A stretch of 64,000 bases of DNA from Arthrinium phaeospermum (lineage: Eukaryota; Ascomycota; Sordariomycetes; Amphisphaeriales; Apiosporaceae), in the NCBI GenBank assembly GCA_006503535.1, contig QYRS01000006.1, positions 806,001-870,000 on the forward strand, read 5' to 3'. Each line of letters starts with the position of its first letter. The first letter of the stretch is position 1. The notes under the pieces were generated by a model. It was given only the letters and a program-made list of their open reading frames with translations. It had not been told where the DNA came from and made no database searches. The position numbers and the translations under genes are program-made. Below are positions 22,439 to 33,337 of the stretch, in pieces.

Positions 22439-23446
22439 ATGAAGACAATCACCAACTACGACAGATGGCTCAAGGATGCGGCGCCCTGGGCGCAGGAGGA
22501 CGACTGGGACATGGACGAGTACTTCAAGTGGGTGAAGCGGCTCAGCGAAGCCAAGTCCCAGCTCGACGACACGTATCTCGCCGTCGACAAGGAGCTCCTC
22601 GCGACCGCGGCAAAGATGGCGGGCGTGCACGAGGAGAAGCTCAAGCAGGCCGGCGAGCACCCCTGGTTCCACGAGGAGACGGTAGCCAAGCTGGTGGTCC
22701 GCTACATCATCGCCTACCACTTTTTCACGCGCGCCACCTTTGAGGAGATCCCGGACAAGGCTCTGGTGGGCCGCGTCCAGCAGCACTTCGCCCTGCTCGA
22801 GATCGGCATGCTGGACGTGGACGTGGCCCACATGCTGCAGTGCGCGGCCGACCAGGTGCCCCTGGAGACAGCCGTCAGGGCCAGGCTGGCCGAGTTCTCG
22901 GACGCGTTCCAGGCGGGCGCCCCGACGGTGGACGCGTGCTTCAAGTGGTACCTCAACGAGCCCGCCATGCTGCTGCTGTTCAAGCGGCTCCGCGTCCTGG
23001 CCCAGAGCCAGCAGCCGCCGCCGTACACGGCCGCCTACACGAAGCTCTGGACCGAGTGCCGCGCCGAGTACGCCGAGGCCTGGCCCGAGGCGTGGAACCA
23101 GTTCGGCGAGCCGGCCAAGGCCTGGGACCTCAAGGCCATGACCCAGACCCTCGACACCAAGGCCAAGCTCGACCTGTTCATTGCCCGGCGGGCCGAGCCC
23201 CAGCTCCGCGGTGAGCCCCAGGACAACGACAACATGCGCGCCGTCGGGCTCCTCATGGCCGAGGGCGGCGACCTCGACAGGCTCCTCGCCGCCGCCACGA
23301 AGGCCGAGCGCGAGCGGTGCTCCTGGGACGCCACCATCGGGCCCGCCGTCAAGGCCCTGCGCCGCCTCGGCCGCACCTCGAGCGGCAAGGACTACAAGAA
23401 GCTGGCGCAGTACGCCCAGGCGCACGCCAAGCCCATGTCCCTCTGA
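22439..23446 (+). CDS. Unknown soluble protein, 335 aa
   Basis: Single exon. The N-terminus is acidic and Trp-rich (WAQEDDWDMDEYFKW), and the rest is mostly helical with many Ala, Glu, Lys and Leu. No signal peptide, membrane segment or recognised catalytic motif. A TATA box and a purine-poor leader support the start. The antisense strand is also open for 353 codons, but its product is a Gly/Leu/Val/Arg-rich shadow without a promoter. No family recognised. Confidence 0.65.
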   Translation: MKTITNYDRWLKDAAPWAQEDDWDMDEYFKWVKRLSEAKSQLDDTYLAVDKELLATAAKMAGVHEEKLKQAGEHPWFHEETVAKLVVRYIIAYHFFTRATFEEIPDKALVGRVQQHFALLEIGMLDVDVAHMLQCAADQVPLETAVRARLAEFSDAFQAGAPTVDACFKWYLNEPAMLLLFKRLRVLAQSQQPPPYTAAYTKLWTECRAEYAEAWPEAWNQFGEPAKAWDLKAMTQTLDTKAKLDLFIARRAEPQLRGEPQDNDNMRAVGLLMAEGGDLDRLLAAATKAERERCSWDATIGPAVKALRRLGRTSSGKDYKKLAQYAQAHAKPMSL

Positions 23447-24296
23447 GGTGGTCATCGAGATCAGGTGCAGCAGATCAGGTCTGGCTGAAAGTGGGGCGTT
23501 GGACCGTCGGATTGAGCTCCGTGTATGGCAAGAGGTCTTTTACTACCATGATATGAGTCCTGCTGATAGTCTCCACTCCGCTAGCCACGCTCATCTACTT
23601 TATTAGACAACGATGCTGCCCGCTGACCAGAATGTATCACCGTTACCGCTTTGAGCTCTTAGTCGGGGGATGGTGTGATCAAGGCATTTACATTTACGCA
23701 TAGCTGGGGCACAACTTGACTGTCTCTCCCCAGACGGCTTGACGTTTTGCAAAGGCGAGTACGAGTGCTACCAGCGATTCTCTCGACGCTGTGATAGACC
23801 CTGGAAGTGCGTAGCGCTTACCAAAGCGCTACTATTCGGTCGGGGCGGCAGGTGGGACCCGTCGGGCGCCGCTCGGATTGGGGGCGTGGATACTTGCTCA
23901 AACCGCCTCAACCGCAACGGCGGCGTGTGGGCTCCCGCCCCACTAACCCTTGCTCGCTTAGTTGGGCGAACCGTCGCATCGGTTTGTAAGTAGAAATGGC
24001 TGTGTAAGCAGGTTGCCATGGTGCAGCGGAAAACCGTTGCACTGGACCACAAGACTGGCGCCAGAGCAAGGGAAAGAAAGAGCACATTTGTATTGGACAG
24101 CCTGGGCCGCCTTGCATGCGATAGCACGCGGTGTGTACCCTATTACTCTACTGATGATGATCCCCCAACGAGTCAGAGCAGTGCATGCCTTACGATATGC
24201 GACCTGCACACTGAGAGGATACAGCATCTGGTAAGTACTCTTAAAAAACATTTCTTCTTCTTTGGGACAGTTCTCAGGGCCGATCAGAATGCCAGC
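23447..24296. other. Intergenic region with a perfect hairpin
   Basis: No gene recognised. GC-rich around 23830-23990. Contains a 9-bp perfect inverted repeat at 23811-23832. Confidence 0.4.
23811..23832. repeat. 9-bp perfect inverted repeat with a 4-nt loop
   Basis: GTAGCGCTT and AAGCGCTAC flank ACCA. It could be a structured RNA element, a terminator-like signal or a trace of an inserted element. It lies about 365 bp beyond the stop of the upstream gene. Confidence 0.35.
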
Positions 24297-24932
24297 TCAT
24301 CCCTCCCTTCCTCCCTTGATCCACGTGCCCTCACCCTCATTCCTGCACGCGATGCCTCTCTGATTCCCCTGACAGACGAGTCCCGTGGTGCAGTTACCCC
24401 GCCAGTAGCCCTTGAGCCAGGACGGCTCGTACCACAAGCCGTCGGCGACGGTCTCCTCGTCGTCACCGTCGCCCTCGCCCGCGCCGGGGCATTTGTCGTC
24501 GATGCTTTCCCACGCCGTCTCCATCTCGTCGCCGCGGCAGGGGTTCCAGAGCCCCCAGTTGCAGATGGCGATGCGCACGTCGGCGTAGTCGATGAAGTAG
24601 TTGTCGAAGGGCCGGGCCTCGCCCTCGTCGCTGTCGCACCACTGCTTGAAGTACGCGAAGGCCTCGTCGAACGCCTGCTTGTTGAGCTGCTGCTTCTCCC
24701 TGCCGCAGGTGACTTCGTAGGCGGGGACCGGGTGAACGGGCTGGGTCTCGTTCTTGTCCCTGGGCAGGATGCCATGGGGACTACGAAGAGGCTTCGCTTC
24801 GGGGCTTCTGTCGACGCTCTCGGCGCCGTTGTCAGCGTGACGCAATTCTGGCAGGGCGGACTGGGGCCGGGGGAAGCCGAGAACGAAGGGGGTAAGCGAC
24901 CAAACAACGGCCAGGAGGGCTGTAGTCTTCAT
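24297..24932 (-). CDS. Small secreted cysteine-containing protein, effector candidate
   Basis: Single exon, 211 aa. The first 19 residues (MKTTALLAVVWSLTPFVLG) form a clear signal peptide. The mature protein is acidic and holds eight Cys (EVTCG, QWCDS, AICNWG, NPCRG, DKCPG, GNCTT, LVCQG, IACRN) and several Trp/Tyr (GLWYEPSWLKGYWRGN). The central AICNWG...C layout is loosely like Ecp2/Hce2-type effectors, but not enough to assign that family. A minus-strand TATA box lies about 40 bp upstream. The plus-strand frame 24018-25001 across it is a shadow. Likely extracellular; role unknown. Confidence 0.75.
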   Translation of the reverse strand: MKTTALLAVVWSLTPFVLGFPRPQSALPELRHADNGAESVDRSPEAKPLRSPHGILPRDKNETQPVHPVPAYEVTCGREKQQLNKQAFDEAFAYFKQWCDSDEGEARPFDNYFIDYADVRIAICNWGLWNPCRGDEMETAWESIDDKCPGAGEGDGDDEETVADGLWYEPSWLKGYWRGNCTTGLVCQGNQRGIACRNEGEGTWIKGGREG

Positions 24933-25848
24933 CGTGACGTAATCTCTGAGAATGTATTGAATGCAAAATTTATATCGAGAGTGCTCCCGCGGCTCCAGTA
25001 GTCAGACTCTAAGGCAGCACGTGGCTATCGGTCTTCCTCGACGTTCCCTGGAAGAAATTTGCAAGTTCCCTTGAAAATTCTAGCATTTATATATTCAATA
25101 CCTCCCTACCGATTTGTAGCGCGTCATCTTGATATAATAAGGCTCATTCTCTCCTAGTTTCACGCATTGTATGGATCTGCAGTATTGAAAATATTTGTGT
25201 TGGATAGGCAGTGAGCTGCTGTCATGATGTATTTTCCTTGATGGCTCATTGAACGCAACATGCTAAAGAGTCGTATGGCGCTCGAAACGACTTACATCAA
25301 GTCAGTCTACATCAAGAATACAATATATATGCGCCAAAGAATTCAAGCTTATTCTGCAAGACGACCCGTGCAGGTGGGTCACGGAGGAGGGTCATGGGCC
25401 TACCACCGCGGCCTGGTCCCATGGAGCAATAGTGGATCATGCCAGATGCGGCAAGGTCCAGACGTGCGTTATTATGCTCATACTCACTCACACCACCTGT
25501 TTCATAGACGATCATGGCGTGGTATACGATAGCTGCTGGTACGATCCAACTAATGCACACTAATGCAGCCCCAGCCGCTGAGCAGATTTCCTATCCTGTT
25601 TCGAGATGTTGTCGTACTGTCCATGGCGACCTGATTCAGGTGGGGATGGTGGCCATACCACGGTGCTGGCTATGATAAACAAGAGTGACTGGAACATGCC
25701 AGTTCGACTTCGTTTCCCATTGCATTCTGACTTGTTTTGCCTTTGAGCATCTTCAACTTGGCCGCATTAATTGCTCATACTTGGCGCGGTACTCTGGGTT
25801 GTTATTGTTGCTACTGAGAATAGCGGCTTACTATCAACTCTAACAACC
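24933..25848. other. Intergenic region, divergent promoters
   Basis: AT-rich between about 25050 and 25330. Carries the TATA box of the minus-strand secreted-protein gene. No further gene recognised. Confidence 0.4.
24967..24974 (-). promoter_or_regulatory. TATA box (TATAAATT)
   Basis: On the minus strand, TATAAATT is about 35-42 bp upstream of the ATG at 24932, which implies a very short leader. Confidence 0.45.
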
Positions 25849-26712
25849 ATGGCTCGCATTACTCCAATTCGAGCGTCACTGATGGGACTCGAGCTCTTGT
25901 TTTCCATTGTCACATTTATCCTATTCTGCATTGCCTACCCCGACAATTACAGGACTCGGCTGTGGTCTATCGGCGGAGAAAGGGGCTGGAATTCGAACCC
26001 ACAACTCCGCATCTACTATTACGCCAACTACGAAGACCCTCCCAAGATCCCGTTGATTTGGAGCCAGAGGTAAGCGTCTAACCCCACCCAAGTCTGTTTC
26101 CCCCATCTCGCTTACACGCATCTGCCGCAGACTCACCGACTCAGCCTTGGCCATCGCAACCTTGTCCCTGGTATTATGCGTATCTCGGATGGTCCTGAGC
26201 TTTTACAGCTTCATGATGCCAGCCTTTGGCGTCCTATACGATGCAGTGCTGGCTATATGCTGGTACTACAGTGCGAATGCGCAGTCCTCGGCCGATCTCA
26301 GTGACTCTGAGCATATCAGTACTCGACCATGGTATCTGGAAAAGGCATGTAGCGCTGTTGCCGCATCGGATAAAGACGCCTGCTTCATGGGGAAAATGTG
26401 CTTCTACGTTGCTCTTGTTTCACTGTAAGTTGTGCCTCTCTCACATTCGTCCTGGTGTCATCGCGCTGGTCGAAATCGAACGGGGCTCTGACATATCGTG
26501 CGTATAGTGTTTTGCATCTAGCTCGGCTGTTTCTTTCTGTGCTAAATATCGCATATTGGTGCGGAGAGAACAAGGCACTAGATGGGTTTACGGAAAAGGT
26601 ATCATTAGGGATGTTACGCCGACCCGACACTCAGTTGTATCAACCACTGGCGGTGGACGTGGATGTATGGGATGACGTTGAGTCCACAGTGATGTATATG
26701 GGCATGGACTAG
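25849..26712 (+). CDS. Four-helix MARVEL-like membrane protein
   Basis: Three exons: 25849-26069, 26131-26424 and 26508-26712, 239 aa. All introns are canonical and restore phase. Four hydrophobic segments: ASLMGLELLFSIVTFILF near the N-terminus; two in exon 2 (around LAIATLSLVLCVSRM and FGVLYDAVLAICWYY); and one spanning the second splice junction (YVALVSLVLHLARLFLSVLN). A loop with Asn/Tyr follows helix 1. The layout matches fungal MARVEL-type proteins that sit in the plasma membrane or vesicles. No enzymatic motif. An upstream in-frame open stretch exists, but its context favours the ATG at 25849. Confidence 0.75.
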
Positions 26713-26811
26713 CTGGGATTCTATGTAATTACTTTATTACTTGACTCCGATGTCAGCATACTGTTGACTGGATCACACTTGAGGGATACCATTGCGCGGT
26801 TAGAATCGTTA

Positions 26812-28611
26812 CTATGACTCTCGTCTCTTGATCAGACATGGCCACGAATGAGGCACCACGGTGAAATAAGCCTTCCATTCCCACACTTGATCTTCTCGGG
26901 CTTGGCATATGTCGTAGTCTCTGACGATCGTGGCAGCGACTTTGGACGTCTCGATTCTGGTAACATGCTGTCCAGGACAGGAATTATACCCTGCCCCGAA
27001 CTGAGTGGGTGAGGAGTTAGTCGAAACAACGGCATATTTCGCAATAAGAAGCATAACATACAGGTATCCAGTATCGCTCCATCTCGGCGACGTTCCCAGC
27101 GAACCAGCGATCTGGGTTGAACTGAGATGCGTCTGGGCCCCACAGCTCTTGCGAGTGGTGGATAACCCAGGGGTTTACCGAAAGAATGGTACCCGACGGA
27201 AATGTTTCGCGGCCAATCGTAACGCCTTCTGTGGGCGCAAGGCGCGGCAGGCCCATGGGTACGGGCGAGAAGACGCGTATCGCTTCTTTGATGCATGCCT
27301 GCAGCAGCGGGAGCTCGTTGGCGTCTTTGAAAGAAATTACGCGGTCCTGGCATCGACCTGCTCGTGCTGCGGCATCGATCTCTCCGCGCACTCGGGTCCA
27401 GGCTGTGGGATGACGGATCATGTGATATACAAACGACTGGAGGGCGCTTGAGACCGTGTCGCTACCGGCACCTACGAGGCCAGTGGCCTGACGCATTCCT
27501 GTTGGATTCAGTCTGGTCACCTGCGCGGGCCACGGGTGCATACCTGGGTGTGAATGGTCTTCATATCCATCTGATCAGGATGCTGACGCATCTGCTGGAA
27601 CCAAGGAGCCAGGATGTCCCACCGGGCATCTGCGCTATGTCTTCGTTCATCAACAGCCCTTTTGGTCGTGTTGAACAGATGCCCCATAGGCAGTATAGAT
27701 AACCAGGTTACCACGGGGTTGGCCAGCAGCGCGACATGCAGCCACCTGACGTAGGCAGCTACGGCAATGTATGCATTCAGAGCCAAGGAGTTGCTGATGG
27801 AGTTGCCCACGTCGATCCCTTGCTCCAGAAATCCGAACTTCCGGGAAAATGTCACTTCGCCCACAACCTGGTCGAGAGGTCAACACAGCGCGACATGTAG
27901 CGCAGGGGACGCAAGTAAGACATAATCAGGGGCGGCTTACATCAAAGGTCAGGTAAGAGAAGAACTTGTCCAGGTCCATCGGGTCTTGGGAAGACGCATA
28001 GGCGTCAAGCCAATCCAGGAACATCGATACCGTTTCATCGATGGCAGGCTCTGATTTGATAACGTTGGACAACGCGTAGCCGGGGGCCAGACGTCTAGAC
28101 CGCTCCATCTTTTGCTTGGGGTCCGTGGTGGACATGGCGCTCTGGAACCGGTAGTCCGGTAACGCCAAGGCTTTGTACCATGGGGCCTAGGAGATTGGGA
28201 TGTGATAAGACCTCCAAATTGTGATGAATGTCTGAGTCTGAAAAGAGGGGTAAACAGACCTTTTCCAACGGTGCTAGTAATATTTTCTTGATGGCGTCGG
28301 GATGGCTGACACTGACCTCGTCGTATGAGATTCTAACGAAATGGCCTATTGATTCAAGTCAGAAGAGTTTGGGTTACATGGTTTATTGATCAAGAATCGC
28401 TACCGTGTTTCTCATGTAGACGGATGAGCTCTGTGTTTTGGTCGCCCTTCAATATGCGGCGCATGTGCCAGAGCCGAGTGAACGATGCGGTAAAGGGACC
28501 AGGGATGTGGCTAATTGGGGACCAGTAACGACGCCATGTCACAAGAACCAACAAAAGGGTGCCCACGCCGATCAGCAAGTGATGGGCAGATATAGCGGGA
28601 GTGAACTCCAT
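26812..28611 (-). CDS. Cytochrome P450 monooxygenase
   Basis: Six exons: 28611-28404, 28345-28260, 28186-27941, 27867-27544, 27487-27062 and 27000-26812, 492 aa. The N-terminal anchor (LLIGVGTLLLVLVTW) is followed by a Pro-rich hinge (SHIPGPF). Signatures in order: I-helix AGSDTVSS, ExxR in KEAIRVF, FNPDRW, and the haem loop FGAGYNSCPGQ with the Cys ligand. An ER membrane monooxygenase acting with P450 reductase is expected. Most similar in pattern to fungal P450s with benzoate or pisatin demethylase-like AGSDTV motifs; the substrate is unknown. It heads a run of nine minus-strand genes that includes an O-methyltransferase, SDRs and a flavoprotein, suggesting specialised metabolism. Confidence 0.9.
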
Positions 28612-29002
28612 GATCCAAGGCGCTTTAGATGTAATTTATTCCACAAGGTTGTTGAGGTTTTCTTTTCGCCTGATGCTCGACTTCCCTCATCAATCACGAA
28701 AATGAGAGAGGAGTCCGAGAGAACAGAGTGGTGCGGAGTTGAGATGAAATTGATGTTCTCGTTACCGACTGCACGGATCGTACCAAACCTATTACAGTAA
28801 GGTTTTCGGCGCTGTGGCTCCAGGGAGTGCTGTCGGGTTGCTCCACTGCAAGTCTGCATATGCAGACCCGAACTCACATGGGGAAAAGTCAAGCCAGCAG
28901 CACTGCTAAAGAAGATTGAATGGTTGCAGTTGCTGTTATTCCGTAGGCATCCTATAATCACCACGCCAAAGGCTATGGGCCTTGATACTGCAATGAACCT
29001 TC
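28612..29002. other. Intergenic region
   Basis: P450 promoter and 3' flank of the HET gene. Nothing distinctive seen. Confidence 0.4.
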
Positions 29003-30730
29003 CTAGCAAAAGCAACATTCCCCAGTGTCTGCTAGCGGTGGCGCTTGATGACAGACGACATCAAGAGCCCAAACCTCGGCCGGCCCGTAATCACCCGTCC
29101 GCCCCATTTCCGGGACCCGCTGGACGGCAACCGATATCTCGAAACGCGGCTCCTTGTGCGTGAACTTGAACCCCTTCTCGAAGCTTCCCTTGGCCATGCG
29201 GCAATCGTACGAATCGGGCGGAATCCCCGGCAGCGCCTCCGCCGCGTGCCGCGTCCAGCCCGGGTCGAAGATGGGATGGTCCCATCTCCGGGTCGAGCCG
29301 AGCGGGATCCGCAGCAGATCCGCCGACTGCGTCCGCATCCGGCTGGCGCTGGCGCTGTCGTAGCCGAGCGTCACGGGTAGAATCAGGCAGCAGGCGGGCG
29401 CGCAGGCTGGGCTGAATCCGACTTTGATCCAGGCCGCGCCTAGAGGACGCGTCTCGGGGCGGGAGAGCTGGAGGATGCCGACGGTGCCGGTGCGGTCGTC
29501 CGGCAGCCGCATCCGGTCGGGCTCCGGTGTAGCAGCCCGCTCCAGCTTGGTGACTTGGTAGATGGTGCGGTCGCACTTGAGCTCCCGCAGCCAGAAGCCG
29601 GAATAGAGGCGGACGGGCCGGGTCGGAATCACGAGGGGGATCTTGGCGTCGATCGTCTCTCTTGGTTGCCTCTCGGTCGTGACGGAGCTTTCACCTTGGG
29701 GGCCACCGACCCGAGCGTACTCGGTTTCTCCGCATTTGAGAAGGAAAAGGGCGAGTTGACCGATATCTTTCGAGTGGCGCACTCTTAGAGTGACTCGGTA
29801 CACGCCCAGACCTAGAGGTGGAGGCGCCGGTTCCGCCGGCATCGATATGTTCAATCCGAATTGATTGATGTGGAACCCAGCCGAACCCCGGAGACCGACC
29901 AATTCGCCACACCGCGCAAAGCATGCCGGGGACGGGGCAAGCATGCCACTATACACATCCTCAACGCCCCTGCTGTCGCTCCCCAGAAGCGTCAGGTCCC
30001 ACGCAAATATCGACTCATCGGTGGACTTTGCGATGATGTGTTGCTGCAACCGCATAAAGGCCTGCTCCCGTTCGCCGTAGATCATGGGCATGTTGACGTC
30101 GAACAAGCCCATCAAGCTGTAGGCCCGGTCTTCTAAGCGACCAGTCGTCCGTCCGGCCGCCCAAGACATGCGTTGCGCGACCGAGCAGGCCCGCGGATCC
30201 TTTTTGTTTTCCAAGACCTCCCCGGGGATCCCGGTGCTGCGAACGAGCACCTCGTTGAGGCTGGACTTGTCGCCCAAGAGGTTCCAGTCGGCGTCGTAGA
30301 ACTGAACACTCTTGGGCGCGATCAACTCCTGCAGCGTCCATCCCCTCGAAAACCATTCGCTCTTCTCGATATTTGTTGCCGAATTGACGTCCTCGAGGAA
30401 GGCGATGCACAGATCGGATTCGGCGTACCACCTGTACATGGAGTTGATGGCCTCGCCCAGCTCGACCGAGTCGGTCTTGTTGATGCAGCACGTGTCGTCC
30501 CAGATCAGTTCGTAGCCTAGCGTCCTCGCCAATGCGCATGCGCCGGCGAACTTGAAATAGCCGCCTTTGGTCTTTACGTTGGCATCCAGGGCGAGGATAT
30601 CGTGGTACGTGATTTCATCGGCTCCCCACGTCCAGCGATGCGACAGGATGGCGTATCCATTTTTCAGATCCCGGACCTCCGAGTCGGATAGTTCGTGAAA
30701 CTTCAAAGTAGTTGTGTTGATGAAACGCAT
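29003..30730 (-). CDS. HET-domain protein (HET-E/D-like)
   Basis: Single exon, 575 aa. The HET domain occupies the N-terminus: YAILSHRW (about 26-33), LGYELIWDDTCCINK (about 71-85), SMYRWYAESDLCIAFL and WFSRGWTLQELIAPK (about 126-140), the blocks seen in HET-D/HET-E-type proteins. MRFINTTTLKFHE at the start is typical of this class. The rest shows no NACHT, WD40 or ankyrin units. HET domains trigger vegetative incompatibility cell death or other allorecognition. It lies between the P450 and O-methyltransferase genes, an unusual place for a metabolic cluster. Two further HET genes are in this window. Confidence 0.88.
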   Translation of the reverse strand: MRFINTTTLKFHELSDSEVRDLKNGYAILSHRWTWGADEITYHDILALDANVKTKGGYFKFAGACALARTLGYELIWDDTCCINKTDSVELGEAINSMYRWYAESDLCIAFLEDVNSATNIEKSEWFSRGWTLQELIAPKSVQFYDADWNLLGDKSSLNEVLVRSTGIPGEVLENKKDPRACSVAQRMSWAAGRTTGRLEDRAYSLMGLFDVNMPMIYGEREQAFMRLQQHIIAKSTDESIFAWDLTLLGSDSRGVEDVYSGMLAPSPACFARCGELVGLRGSAGFHINQFGLNISMPAEPAPPPLGLGVYRVTLRVRHSKDIGQLALFLLKCGETEYARVGGPQGESSVTTERQPRETIDAKIPLVIPTRPVRLYSGFWLRELKCDRTIYQVTKLERAATPEPDRMRLPDDRTGTVGILQLSRPETRPLGAAWIKVGFSPACAPACCLILPVTLGYDSASASRMRTQSADLLRIPLGSTRRWDHPIFDPGWTRHAAEALPGIPPDSYDCRMAKGSFEKGFKFTHKEPRFEISVAVQRVPEMGRTGDYGPAEVWALDVVCHQAPPLADTGECCFC

Positions 30731-31194
30731 GTCGTGAGATGTAATTATAATATGGTGGGGGGTGTCAGGAGACCCCGGAAAGATCTCCGAGAAGCTGAAT
30801 TGAGAGGGCGCCAGAAAACGGGCTGACCAGTGCCAAGCAAAACCTCATCCTGCCGTCGGAGCTCGACAGGGTTTTTCCAAGAGTGTGCTTGCCACCCTGC
30901 CATCGATGGCCTTGGTATTCTGGCTTACCTAGCGCCACGGTCATCTCCTATTGGACATCGACCCCCGTTCGTCTTCGGCCCCCACCAGTCAGCAAAGTAA
31001 TCACGTCATATGCATGGTCGCAAAAGATAGCACATCTAGATCGATTGCTATAAATACCCAACAAGTCGTAGATTTACGATCGGTTCTTCCACCAATGACC
31101 AAAAGGGATCCACCCAAACACGGCTCATTTTACGGCCCCTAAAACGGCATAACAACTTGCTCTCCCAGGAAAGCTTCTTCTTTTGGAAAATTCT
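30731..31194. other. Intergenic region
   Basis: HET gene promoter and 3' end of the methyltransferase gene. No element recognised. Confidence 0.4.
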
Positions 31195-32862
31195 TCAGTT
31201 GGTTTTCCAGCGAACATCAATCAGAGACAGCGCCGATCCCTTGGGCTGAATGATTTCCTGAAGTACGAATCTTGGATCCGCAGCTTGAAACAGAGATTTC
31301 CAATCTTCGGCTGTTCTTTCCAGACCGTTGAATGTGGCGGTCATGTTCAAGTCCATCGCGCTTTGAGGAAGAACCCGAAATTAGCAACTAATCTTATGAA
31401 AAGGTCGTTGTGTTAAATAAGAAACGTACCGTGCGTCTTTTTCTTTCCAGAGTGCCACCTCGCCGGGCTTGGGCATGTAGAAGTCCTGAATCAGAATCCG
31501 GGAGCCTTTCTTCAAGGCCGGGATCAAAGACTCGATGATCACCTTGCAGTGCTTATCGGACCAGTTGTGCAGGATCCACCGCATATAGTAGACGTCTGCC
31601 ACGACAGTCTGAGGCTGGAACATGTTGTGGGCCATGAAGCTCACCCTGCCCTGCAAGTCTGCCGGCAGCTTGCCGGCGGCATGGGCAACAACCTGTTCCA
31701 TGTCTTGCACCACCATGGTGAGGTTGGGGAACCGTTTCGCCAACGCGACGGACACGTGGCCCTCGGAGCCGCCAATGTCGACCACTCGGGCAGGCCCCAA
31801 CGAAGCCCAGTCGTAGTGGTCCAGGACGTAGGTCAAGTCGTATTCTTCAGACGCGCTCAGAGCGCCCACTGTAATATTCCATGTCAGTGGCTGTGCACAC
31901 ATGTAAGATGTTCTTATGGACAGGTGCTTACTTGATCCTGAGAATCGCGTGGCCAGCTCCGGTGTCTCCCCAATGAGTTGGTATATCGATTTGGTTGTGT
32001 TCTTTGCGAGGGCGAAGCCCTGTAGTGAAAAGTAAATGTCCGGATTAGATCGGAATGAAAATGATGAATTCACTTCATCTTCGCAATGCCATTGGGAGAA
32101 GAGGTCATTCGGCAAAGCTGGGGAGGATGCACATACCGTTTCGTTGGACTCTTCAGTATCCCCCATTTCTCAATGGCGTCAACCATCTATTAATATTTTA
32201 GTTCGATATAACCATATGGAAGATAAATGGTCGCATTCGATGAACGCACCTTTGTTGCTGCCGGCCACATATCCTCCGTCCCGCTGGCCAGCCAGTGGGC
32301 CATGTCCGGCTTGACGAGGGCCTTGGATGCTTGGGTGTGAGCCACGAAGCCTTCCTGTGGTTCGCGGAAAACACGCATGGTGATGGCTTGTCGAAGGAGG
32401 CGCTGCATCATCCGTTCCGGCACGCCAGTCTGCTTGGCGAGGTGCGCGAACGAGATTTGGCCACCATCCGTCGGGACCTTCTCGGCAATCTTGAAGCGAC
32501 TGATGGCATGCAGGCTGACCATGTTGTTGTACTTTGAGTCTGTGTCAGCAACTCTCCCTCATGATTTACTGGTATAGCCTTCTGAAGAAACCAACCGAGC
32601 CTTGCTTGATGATCAGGGTAAGAGGGTCGAGCAGAAGGTCGTAGAGCTCTGCCGACGCATCGAGGACCACATCGCGGGCGTCGAATGCTTCCAGGGGCAT
32701 TTTGTGCGGAGCATTCTCTTCGAACGAGGGGAAAGGGAGATCCTTTTCGGTGAAGACAGTTTCCATCTGGGTAACGCCGTCGATGATACTCTGTGCCAGC
32801 TCCACAATCCTGGGCTTGCTGCCACCCTTGGGCGGCGCCGTGTTGCTCGCGTTCGAGGCCAT
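31195..32862 (-). CDS. SAM-dependent O-methyltransferase (plant/fungal OMT class), probable frameshift
   Basis: Six exons: 32862-32596, 32531-32250, 32186-32137, 32019-31932, 31868-31430 and 31360-31195, roughly 400 aa. An N-terminal dimerisation/winged-helix region precedes the SAM domain: VVDIGGSEGHVSVALA, then VVQDMEQVV, and a catalytic His in RWILHNWSDKHC. Exon 3 reads MVDAIEKWG, but the family-like continuation DTEESNET then GFALAKNT is in the +1 frame, as if one G were missing from the run of five at about 32156-32160. Splicing at a GTGCAT five nt further on would keep frame at the cost of that motif. The first intron uses the unusual donor GTTGGT. The enzyme would methylate a hydroxyl on an aromatic or polyketide-like product (inference). 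Confidence 0.75.
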
Positions 32863-33337
32863 CGTGAGAAGTGAGATCAACTAGTGCGGACTGATAAACA
32901 AAATAATGTGATATCTGAGCTTCACAGTATTTAATTTCGACAGCGACGGGGAGGGGTTTTATTTTACTGTCACCCCCATGGGTTTGGCGGATGTGACATC
33001 ATGGGACCAACTGACTTGAACCAACTGCAGGTATTGTGGGTCCCCGTCGTATGTTCAACCGTAGGGATGAGCCAACTGCTGGTATCCAGGGTGGTAGCAC
33101 TGCACTTATGCAAGGGGTACTAAGGCGAACGGGAGACTGGCTCAGGAGGATTGCCGGGGTGGGTGCGTAACTGCGCCGTGCCTCTACTGCAAGTCCAAGA
33201 GCCCAACTTCAACGTGGCACGCATATCGTGACAACCCACTATACAAGGACTGCACCACTTCCACCACGACTGATATCCTGGGATTCAGCTTTCCGCCTGT
33301 GCGGCTCCACCTTTTCTTCTTCTTTTAGAGTTGAATG
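32863..33337. other. Intergenic region
   Basis: Methyltransferase promoter and 3' end of the PTH11-like gene. No element recognised. Confidence 0.4.

Noticed and set aside
22394..23455. 353-codon minus-strand ORF opposite the unknown gene
   Set aside because: Gly/Leu/Val/Arg-rich shadow composition; the plus strand has a TATA box and protein-like sequence.
24018..25001. 327-codon plus-strand ORF over the second secreted-protein gene
   Set aside because: The minus strand has a signal peptide, patterned Cys and a TATA box; the plus frame has none.
25985..26040. A-box and B-box-like words on the minus strand
   Set aside because: Spacing between them is too short for a tRNA, and they lie in a coding exon.
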